In this document: in pieces, positions 18,786 to 25,783 of the stretch
Layout of the letters: the number at the start of each line of letters is the position of its first letter
How positions within the stretch are numbered: the first letter of the stretch is position 1
Origin: a virus
Direction: 5' to 3' (one strand)
Virus record (IMG/VR): IMGVR_UViG_3300038760_000071
Coordinates: 16,260-80,259 of that record
Length of the DNA stretch: 64,000 nt
Notes under the pieces: model-generated
Told to the model about the DNA's origin: nothing
Databases searched by the model: none
The model's input: only the letters and a program-made list of their open reading frames with translations
Position numbers and translations under genes: made by a program

Positions 18786-21137
18786 TTACCCACCGATGAT
18801 CTCCTCAAAGTTTGCATCCGTAGAGGTGGCGTAGAAATTCACCAATATAAATTCTGCTGTACGTACCGGTTTTAGATATATATCTACAACCAACTCATTC
18901 TGGTCAATAACAGTAGGTGTATTGTTACGTTCATCACAAACAATAATATAATCATATAGACCATCATCCGCTTTAACTCTCTCAAAGAATGGAGTTAATG
19001 TATTAACAACACGTGTTCTTGTGAATAGTGTATTATTCTCAAACAAGAAATACTGCATTGTGCGCTTTGTAATCTTTTCCAAGTAGATGAATGTTCTTCG
19101 AACATTGATTCTATCAAACGCACTAGGCTTTCTAAGAAGGGTCTTTTGTCCAAAGAATACATTACCTTGATCTGCGAGAGTTGTAATAGGGTTTAAATTT
19201 GATGTATATAAATCATCTCGCTGTCTCTGGTTTGGTGAGAGTGCAATATCACTAGCATCTGTTATAATACCTCTATTTAAACCAGCCGGCGCACCCCATG
19301 GGCCGATCTGAGCATCTGTACTAGCCATTTTAGCGGAAGCGAAGCCAGACGGTGGTACATACACATATAAACCGGAGTAGTTGTCATACACCTTCATATA
19401 GTTCGCGTAGACAGTTGCATATGAAGTGTTTGCTAGCTCAAACTGATGTCTTAATGCCCAATATGCATGAACATAAAAGTTTTTAGTTTTATCATCTTGA
19501 ATTTTGTTATCCTTACCAGTTACTACGATCTGTCTAATCGGGTCTGCAATATATAGAATATCACCTCTACCACCATCTTTAACAGGTCCACAGAAAGTAG
19601 CAAACTTATTAAAGATTGTAGTATATGCTGTCCTAGCTTTTGTACCTGTAGCATTTAGATCATTTGATGTTCTTAGAGCTTCGATAGATGTAGTTGTACG
19701 AGTATCATCATAACCATACCCGGAGAGCGAAGCACTTGCTGTTTGGTTATATGTCCATATGGAACCAATACCACCCTCAGCAATAATATCAATATTAAAT
19801 TTCCTATCATTCCTGATTCGATCAAGCGCGCGATCCAGTTTCTGTGGAATGTTGCCGGCTACCTTTGTCTCTAAGTTTGTTTCACCATAAGCACCTAACG
19901 CATATATTGAATCAGCCGTCCCAATGGCATTAATCGCGTCGGTCATAAAGGATCCGTCGGCGTATCCAGCACCAACAATCGATGATAAAATATTGCCATT
20001 TGTAAAATTATCAGATAAGGATTGAGTTAAAACTCTCAATTTCGTTCTAGGGGTACCATCAGAATTAAGCTTAACACCACTTATCTGATCAGACAAAAAC
20101 GGGTTAACAATAATATCAATATTTCTAGAGTCATTCTCAACATTTTCTAAGAAGTAGTTAATTGGTGCACCACCATTATCGGAATTACGTTGTCTATAAT
20201 AACCGATTGACCCATTATAACCTTCCTCTAATAGATAATCTAGTCTGTTTGCCTCTTTAGAGAAAACAGATTGTCTAAGCTTAAAGACTCCAATATTGAG
20301 AGCGTCATCAAATTCTCTAGTGGAAATGTCATAACCAGTGATTCGATCCTCCATCACTTGTGAGATGGAGTTTGTCGCCGGGTTATCGCCAAACTCTGGT
20401 GTAGCTGATAGAGCAAATTCCAACCTACTGGTTGGCACTGTTGTATATGAATCAATACCAGATACACTAGCAGACTGTGTTACTGTCTCAACACTTAGGA
20501 TAGACTCAAAAGCACGTGCTGGGTTAATATTAGTATTATCTGCAATACCTAAATAATATCCATTAAACTGACCATCAATAACAGTCTGAGATTTGTTAAC
20601 TACAATTAAAGCTGCACCTGATAAGGCTGTAAGCGTTTTCCAACTGGTAGGGGCGGTGGCTGCTGAACCCCAACCGACAGGAAATAGCTCACCACTTTTA
20701 AGTTGTAAGTATTCCTGCTCTGTAATATTATATTGTTTAGGTGCACCTAAGAAATAAGAGCCTGCGCTTACAGTAAAGTTTTGTGTAGCTACTTCTGCAG
20801 TTCTATCATAACCCTTGGCGGGGTATGCTAAAACACTGTAATAAGAACCAAACCCGTCACCACCGGCCTCACCATATGGTAATCGATTAACTAGCAAACT
20901 ACCTGTAGAGTTTAGTGCTGCTCTAGCAGTATGATAAAAGTATCTCTCAGCCGGTGTTCTCGGTGATCCGTAAATTTGCTCAAATTCAGTAATATTGCTC
21001 ACCCCAACTACTTCATCTGTTGGACCTTGGTTCGCAAACCCGGTAATGTAGGTAGTTGTACCCTGTGAAACAGTTCTTAGGGAGAGATCACTTTCTCGGA
21101 TCTCAACCCCTGGCGATTGTATTGTGCGCTTGGACAT
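18786..21137 (-). CDS. Tail sheath protein gp18-like
   Basis: 783 aa (T4 gp18 659). N-terminus SPGVEIRESDLSLR plus TYITGFANQGPTDE is the classic sheath start, and the C-terminal domain has FFGQKTLLRKPSAFDRINVR and RTFIYLEKITKRTMQYFLFE, typical of the sheath core. The middle holds insertion domains exposed on the tail surface, accounting for extra length. It forms the contractile outer tail. Late promoter at 21143-21150, 5 nt from the ATG. Confidence 0.95.
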   Translation of the reverse strand: MSKRTIQSPGVEIRESDLSLRTVSQGTTTYITGFANQGPTDEVVGVSNITEFEQIYGSPRTPAERYFYHTARAALNSTGSLLVNRLPYGEAGGDGFGSYYSVLAYPAKGYDRTAEVATQNFTVSAGSYFLGAPKQYNITEQEYLQLKSGELFPVGWGSAATAPTSWKTLTALSGAALIVVNKSQTVIDGQFNGYYLGIADNTNINPARAFESILSVETVTQSASVSGIDSYTTVPTSRLEFALSATPEFGDNPATNSISQVMEDRITGYDISTREFDDALNIGVFKLRQSVFSKEANRLDYLLEEGYNGSIGYYRQRNSDNGGAPINYFLENVENDSRNIDIIVNPFLSDQISGVKLNSDGTPRTKLRVLTQSLSDNFTNGNILSSIVGAGYADGSFMTDAINAIGTADSIYALGAYGETNLETKVAGNIPQKLDRALDRIRNDRKFNIDIIAEGGIGSIWTYNQTASASLSGYGYDDTRTTTSIEALRTSNDLNATGTKARTAYTTIFNKFATFCGPVKDGGRGDILYIADPIRQIVVTGKDNKIQDDKTKNFYVHAYWALRHQFELANTSYATVYANYMKVYDNYSGLYVYVPPSGFASAKMASTDAQIGPWGAPAGLNRGIITDASDIALSPNQRQRDDLYTSNLNPITTLADQGNVFFGQKTLLRKPSAFDRINVRRTFIYLEKITKRTMQYFLFENNTLFTRTRVVNTLTPFFERVKADDGLYDYIIVCDERNNTPTVIDQNELVVDIYLKPVRTAEFILVNFYATSTDANFEEIIGG

Positions 21138-21142
21138 AAAAT

Positions 21143-21150
21143 TATTTATG
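21143..21150 (-). promoter_or_regulatory. Late promoter CATAAATA (sheath)
   Basis: 5 nt from the sheath ATG. Confidence 0.7.
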
Positions 21151-21188
21151 GTATTTTACACAATAATTGCTAGTTTCTAAAACCTTAT

Positions 21189-21764
21189 TTATAAATTAAG
21201 CAATTTAGTATGTAACTGAGAATAAACAAAAGTCATAGAAGTGTTTATTTCGGCTGCGTCTCTGTAATTATACGCAATATTACCCAAAACTGTAGGAAAT
21301 GCTTTAGTGTATGTAAACTGTATTCGTTTGTTTTCATACTCATCAACACCATATATTGTCATATCAGTCTGATAGTTACTATATTCACTACTAACAAGAT
21401 TATCAGCATCATACAGACCCGTTTTATCATCATGCATTAAATCTAACCATTTATATATTACCCAATAGTTATTAAACTCGTTATCAACTGTAAAGTCGAT
21501 AGTAACCGGTGGGTAAGCATCTCTAGCATGTGACGATTGATAGAGGGTATTCCCCGCGTAAGGTATTTTCATAGCAGGTACAACTAGCTCTGGAACAACA
21601 GTACCATAAATTGAAAATTGGAATGAATCTTCAGAAACATTAAATGATGCCCGAGTATCTCTTTTCTGAACTTTACGTAATGCTAGTGGTAGCTGGAAAA
21701 CCATTATAAATTTGTCTATCCGGCCCTTATTGAGTAGGGATTGTTTATTTACATTTGTAGGCAT
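21189..21764 (-). CDS. Tube-fold tail protein between terminase and sheath
   Basis: 191 aa. The pattern FQFSIYGTVVPELVVPAMKI, then YPPVTIDFTVDNEFNNYWVI, resembles tail-tube/tail-completion proteins rather than enzymes. Position between gp17 and gp18 is not occupied in T4 itself, so this is either a tube paralogue or a tail terminator/neck component. Late promoter 5 nt from the ATG. Confidence 0.6.
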   Translation of the reverse strand: MPTNVNKQSLLNKGRIDKFIMVFQLPLALRKVQKRDTRASFNVSEDSFQFSIYGTVVPELVVPAMKIPYAGNTLYQSSHARDAYPPVTIDFTVDNEFNNYWVIYKWLDLMHDDKTGLYDADNLVSSEYSNYQTDMTIYGVDEYENKRIQFTYTKAFPTVLGNIAYNYRDAAEINTSMTFVYSQLHTKLLNL

Positions 21765-21769
21765 AATAA

Positions 21770-21777
21770 TATTTATG
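21770..21777 (-). promoter_or_regulatory. Late promoter CATAAATA
   Basis: 5 nt from the ATG at 21764; overlaps the last codons of terL-C. Confidence 0.65.
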
Positions 21778-23266
21778 CTAAAGGCTCATATCCAAACATT
21801 GATAGCTCATTCATATCATCTTGAGCTTGATCAGCACCCATACCGAAAACTATAGGCGGTAAGCAAGAATTATTATCACCCACTATTTCATTATCTAAAT
21901 ATAAAGATGTTGCATCTTCAAAATATTGAATACCGAAATCCATTTGTTCAATAGTAGCAGGTTTACCTCGCTCATCTAGTTCCACAATTTCAAAAAATCT
22001 TTCTGTTATTTCTTTCTCTAGAATGAACAGAGCGTATAGCAATGACATCACTCTATCATCATGATGACTTCTCCTAGCCTTCCATGTACCGTTTGGCCAT
22101 CGAACAAAATTCTTAAGCTCAGTTAAAGTTTCTATATCATTAATCTGAACTGCTCGTACATCATTAATAAAATATCGCATGTTTAATACACCCTGATATT
22201 TTGTATTAGTATGAGCAATCATACCTAGCATTATATTTTTCCTATGAGCCGCTTTATTACCATATGATACAATTTTCTCATATCCCATATCATTCGCTAA
22301 CCTATCTACAACTTGTGCACCACAATTATTACGCTCAATTAATGCCAACGGCATGCCGTAGTTACGGAGAACAGAATATACCTTAGTTGCAAATTCAAGA
22401 GGAGGTATTTTATTGCTAGTATAACAAGCAACCTGCCGTATATCTTTAATATCTGTTATATCTAATATTTGTATACATGATGAGTCGGCACCAACACCCT
22501 CCGCTGTATCAACACCAGCAACATAAACACGTGATGGGTCTGCCTCTTCCCATATCTTATAATGACCATCATCTAAAATAATTTTTGGATCTCGAGTCTT
22601 AGAAACCATCTCCTCAAATAAATCATCATCAATTGATGATTCACCTGTTGATAAAAATTCGCAATTAAATTCTTGTCTCCACGCATCATTTGATCCAATT
22701 GCCTGTCTAGTAGATTTAACCCAATCATCATCTCTATCCGGCACTTCATGCCACATAATTTTATCATGCGCCCAGCCATTTTCACCATCCACTGCACCCT
22801 TATATAATGTATGAAATAGATTATCATTACCATTTGCGGTACTACATACAAATACCTTGGATTTCTTCGACGATGTAATTACTGGAAAAACTGACTTCCA
22901 AAACTCCTCAATTAGGTGAGTGTTATGGGAGAGAATACCGTTAGTATAATACTTATGCGTCCTCTCAACCTCAACAAAATCATAAACCTTCTCTTCACGA
23001 CCAATATCAATAATATCAACAACCTCACATAGACCATCTACAGTTTTAATTCTATGACCTATTGAATCACATGCAAGAATAACATCCCCAGCTGCATCAA
23101 TAAACCCATGGTTTTTAGATACGTGTATATAATCACCGTTATCTAAAACAACTTGAAATAGCTTCTTCTTTGAATATTCAGCAATACCCTTAAAGTCTCT
23201 CCAACCCTCATCTGTTTCTATTTCCCATTCATCATTAGGAATGAATCTTTCTATATCTTCTCGCAT
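21773..23266 (-). CDS. terL: Terminase large subunit, C-terminal fragment with split-intein C-half
   Basis: 497 aa. Residues 1-115 are an intein C-terminal half (block B-like HVSKNHGF, block F KVYDFVEVERTHKYYTNG, ending ILSHN). Residues 116-497 are terminase: THLIEEFWKSVFPV follows the Walker B strand directly, then the coupling motif STANG, and the RNase-H-like nuclease domain with acidic sites in GVDTAEG and HHDDRVMSLLYALF. Joined to the other fragments, the mature protein would be about 565 aa, near T4 gp17 (610). The ORF start overlaps the upstream endonuclease gene by 16 bp. The fragment cannot work without trans-splicing because it lacks the ATPase motifs. Confidence 0.92.
   Translation of the reverse strand: MREDIERFIPNDEWEIETDEGWRDFKGIAEYSKKKLFQVVLDNGDYIHVSKNHGFIDAAGDVILACDSIGHRIKTVDGLCEVVDIIDIGREEKVYDFVEVERTHKYYTNGILSHNTHLIEEFWKSVFPVITSSKKSKVFVCSTANGNDNLFHTLYKGAVDGENGWAHDKIMWHEVPDRDDDWVKSTRQAIGSNDAWRQEFNCEFLSTGESSIDDDLFEEMVSKTRDPKIILDDGHYKIWEEADPSRVYVAGVDTAEGVGADSSCIQILDITDIKDIRQVACYTSNKIPPLEFATKVYSVLRNYGMPLALIERNNCGAQVVDRLANDMGYEKIVSYGNKAAHRKNIMLGMIAHTNTKYQGVLNMRYFINDVRAVQINDIETLTELKNFVRWPNGTWKARRSHHDDRVMSLLYALFILEKEITERFFEIVELDERGKPATIEQMDFGIQYFEDATSLYLDNEIVGDNNSCLPPIVFGMGADQAQDDMNELSMFGYEPLA
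22922..23266 (-). other. Split intein, C-terminal half (IntC-b, 115 aa)
   Basis: Ends ...NGILSHN followed by extein Thr+1. Partner of the 30-residue N-half at 24438-24527. It contains intein blocks B, F and G, so the split lies early, between blocks A and B, as in the AceL-TerL type of atypically split inteins. Confidence 0.85.
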
Positions 23267-24426
23267 AAGTCTTCTTTTGTTATTATCTTAAAAGCATAAT
23301 CATTCTCTCTACACCACAATCGAGCTGCTTCAAACTTCGACTGATTCAAAGGTTGATTTACAAACTCACGTGGCTTTACCTCGTATAATACTTTATTTAC
23401 CTGATCACAAAAATCGACAATGTAAACTCGTTCCTTATTATCATATGTGTAAGGAATTCGAATTAATTCATAATCTAAATGAGGATTATTTTCATGAAAC
23501 ATTACCTCCCAACTACTACGATAATTATTAAGTCCAGTTAACTCTGAATATAACTTTTTATTGGAATATCTGTTGTTTGTATTTGGTGTAAATTCTCCGG
23601 TTAAAATCTTATTCCTCATAACATCGCTCATCTTTTTATATATTCCCCTAGCTCTATTTTTTTTTGTGAGTTTATCTCTCTTATCTTTTGTCCACGTCTT
23701 CTTATTTGACGTAGATATCTTGCTTTTTGTTGTTTCGCTATGATGGTATCCCCTACGAGATTTCACTCTCCGCTCTTTAACATCACCAGATTGCAAATAA
23801 GACAAATCACGATCCTTCCCAATAGTACTCAAAACATCACTAATACATCGCTTCTTACTACACGTTTTATTCAAGAAGAATGTATTCCTATTTTTAAAGC
23901 TGCAATAATCACCACATATACAGTATATTGAATCATTACACATACTTGCAAATTTATATTTAATATCCTCAATACCTTCTGTATGTTTAGATATATTGTG
24001 AATTAAGTCCTTATCATTTAGCAATGATGTATAGGCTGCTCGTTGAACATAGTCAGATAATCGTAGCATCGTCTCATCCGGAGGCATTGATATACCATCT
24101 TCAAAGATACCATCTTTTAATCTATCAATAAAGGATGCAATTGACTTTCCACTAAACGACACACCACCTTTAACATAGCCACGTTTATAGCTAATAAACT
24201 TCAAGTCTGGTAGGTAGTCGACATCATTAACTATATGATATAACTTTTGACCGAGTGGTAGCTCATCTAACGTAGGTGTATCTCTATAATACTCATTTAT
24301 AAAATTATAAACCTTCTCACCATCTTCGTATTTATCATACCATGCTCTATAATATGAGTTTTTATTAAGCTTCTTATCCTCAAAGAAATCAACTATACAT
24401 GACTGCATATAACGTTTATCGATCAT
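23251..24426 (-). CDS. Free-standing homing endonuclease-like protein, PD-(D/E)xK type
   Basis: 391 aa. A Cys cluster (YCICGDYC...CSKKRC) is followed by a NUMOD-like DNA-binding motif (SRRGYHHSETTKSKIS) and a C-terminal nuclease domain with SWEVMFHENN, VYIVDF and YEVKP, i.e. a D...ExK active site as in Vsr/TnsA-like and EDxHD homing enzymes. It lies exactly between the two halves of a split intein in terL, the arrangement known from 'fractured genes'. Late promoter CATAAATA 5 nt from the ATG. It probably cuts intein-less or unsplit terL alleles. Confidence 0.75.
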   Translation of the reverse strand: MIDKRYMQSCIVDFFEDKKLNKNSYYRAWYDKYEDGEKVYNFINEYYRDTPTLDELPLGQKLYHIVNDVDYLPDLKFISYKRGYVKGGVSFSGKSIASFIDRLKDGIFEDGISMPPDETMLRLSDYVQRAAYTSLLNDKDLIHNISKHTEGIEDIKYKFASMCNDSIYCICGDYCSFKNRNTFFLNKTCSKKRCISDVLSTIGKDRDLSYLQSGDVKERRVKSRRGYHHSETTKSKISTSNKKTWTKDKRDKLTKKNRARGIYKKMSDVMRNKILTGEFTPNTNNRYSNKKLYSELTGLNNYRSSWEVMFHENNPHLDYELIRIPYTYDNKERVYIVDFCDQVNKVLYEVKPREFVNQPLNQSKFEAARLWCRENDYAFKIITKEDLCEKI

Positions 24427-24431
24427 ATATT

Positions 24432-24439
24432 TATTTATG
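24432..24439 (-). promoter_or_regulatory. Late promoter CATAAATA (endonuclease)
   Basis: 5 nt from the ATG at 24426; overlaps the stop of the middle terL fragment. Confidence 0.6.
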
Positions 24440-24902
24440 TCTTTTGGATAATATTCTCAATACTTCTTGTGACTATCTCCCCTGTATTTTTATTACGTAG
24501 CCTTACTGTAGTATCTTTAGACACACACTCAATGAAAGCCATCTCATCAATCACTAAGCATTGATGACTTAATACACCGTTAGCGTAATATGTATGAGTT
24601 TTCTCAACTTCTAGCAGCTCGTATACTTTACTATCATCAGTGTAAGTGGCAATATCGGTAATTTCAATACCACCATATAATTTATTTTTAATTAAAAGAT
24701 CTTTTGCATAAACGATCTCCTCGTTTTCTGCTAACAGTTTATGTAGAGGTGTACATATTAACTCTTTATCACTAGAGAGTGTGAGTTTAATTTTTGAAGG
24801 GTTACTACCGATTATAAGCCCTTTAAAGTCTCTGAAACCGTCGTTTGTTAGTACTTGATATTTGCTATTTTTAAAGCATTTATATTTTGTTAAGTCTGCC
24901 AT
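24435..24902 (-). CDS. terL: Terminase large subunit, middle fragment: IntC - 11-aa extein - IntN
   Basis: 155 aa, of which 144 are intein. Residues 1-114 are an intein C-half (block B ICTPLHKLL, block F KVYELLEVEKTHTYYANG, ending VLSHQ). Residues 115-125, CLVIDEMAFIE, are the terminase Walker B strand with the catalytic DE, aligning with YIDECAFIP of T4 gp17. Residue 126 onward (CVSKDTTVRLRNKNTGEI...) is the N-half of the next split intein. The product must splice at both ends to donate 11 residues. No ordinary late octamer is present; AATAAAATA-like sequence lies 5 nt upstream. Confidence 0.88.
   Translation of the reverse strand: MADLTKYKCFKNSKYQVLTNDGFRDFKGLIIGSNPSKIKLTLSSDKELICTPLHKLLAENEEIVYAKDLLIKNKLYGGIEITDIATYTDDSKVYELLEVEKTHTYYANGVLSHQCLVIDEMAFIECVSKDTTVRLRNKNTGEIVTRSIENIIQKT
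24438..24527 (-). other. Split intein, N-terminal half (IntN-b, 30 aa)
   Basis: Starts with Cys1 right after extein ...AFIE and ends at the ORF stop. Contains block A only. Confidence 0.82.
24528..24560 (-). other. 11-residue central extein of TerL
   Basis: CLVIDEMAFIE, the Walker B strand of the packaging ATPase, bounded by HQ^C on one side and E^C on the other. Confidence 0.85.
24561..24902 (-). other. Split intein, C-terminal half (IntC-a, 114 aa)
   Basis: Ends SHQ before extein Cys+1: the usual terminal Asn is replaced by Gln, a known but less common variant. Partner of the 42-residue N-half at 25787-25912. Confidence 0.82.
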
Positions 24903-24906
24903 CTTA

Positions 24907-25731
24907 CTATTTTATTTTTGTTTCGAGATTTGTACCTCTTTTTGGGAAGCATTTAGGACAAGCGGGTCTATGACCAATAGATAAATCATGATAAAATCTA
25001 GCGTCACACTCTTGACATACCCATTTATATTTTTTATACAGTGCAACTCCGTTATACGTCTCATCCAACTTAACGTTATAATCTGTCTCAATTTTAGAGA
25101 TTAATTTAACTTGCTTTGTAAAAATGGCGCGCTGCGTAATAGCCTCAGATTGCATTGGGTTATCTACACCATATTTTTCATTCAATGTCTTTCGAGCTTT
25201 ATTTTTATAATCTTCAGTCTGAAAAAAGTGATCAACACCGTATTTTAAGTTATTATGTTTAACTCGTGTTGTCTTAAGCTTAGATATATCGCTACACGTT
25301 TTATTACTCCATGTATTAATCACTTTACTTTTAAAATCCTCGCTCTGCTGGTATATCTCGCTCCCGTATTTCTCCTGGTTGGTTGCCTTACTATGTGATT
25401 GACCGGCTTTTGATTGCAACCAAGACGTTGCACCATATTTCTCTATATTAGTTAATTTAATCTCCTCAACATTATATTTATTACTACATTTACGACAACA
25501 AAACTTACCATACCCGGATTTAAAATCCCGGTATTTGAGAATACTATTACACTGCATGCATGTTGGTGTCTCTGATATATTATGACACACATTATACGCA
25601 TTACGAGCAAATGTTAACTCAGAGTCATATAGTTCATGTTGCTTTATAAATGTCACTTCATCACCGTGGAGATATTTCGGAAAAACCTTAGGTATATTTG
25701 TAAGCGTTAATAGTACACTATTCACATCCAT
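24907..25731 (-). CDS. Free-standing homing endonuclease-like protein with zinc fingers and KYG repeats
   Basis: 274 aa from the ATG at 25731, which is chosen because AATAAATA lies exactly 5 nt upstream; an ATG 93 bp further upstream would run inside terL-N. It has an N-terminal four-Cys finger (CMQCN...FCCRKC), four repeats of the type EKYGVDNPMQSEA between them, and a C-terminal finger (CQECD...CPKC). Such KYG/NPxQ repeats occur in phage homing-endonuclease-like proteins. It sits between the halves of the other split intein. The catalytic site is not identified. Confidence 0.65.
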   Translation of the reverse strand: MDVNSVLLTLTNIPKVFPKYLHGDEVTFIKQHELYDSELTFARNAYNVCHNISETPTCMQCNSILKYRDFKSGYGKFCCRKCSNKYNVEEIKLTNIEKYGATSWLQSKAGQSHSKATNQEKYGSEIYQQSEDFKSKVINTWSNKTCSDISKLKTTRVKHNNLKYGVDHFFQTEDYKNKARKTLNEKYGVDNPMQSEAITQRAIFTKQVKLISKIETDYNVKLDETYNGVALYKKYKWVCQECDARFYHDLSIGHRPACPKCFPKRGTNLETKIK

Positions 25732-25736
25732 AATAG

Positions 25737-25744
25737 TATTTATT
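25737..25744 (-). promoter_or_regulatory. Late promoter AATAAATA (endonuclease)
   Basis: 5 nt from the ATG at 25731; decides the start. Confidence 0.55.
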
Positions 25745-25783
25745 ACCCAATTGGGTAAAGCCACCGGTAAAGGTATTATATTT

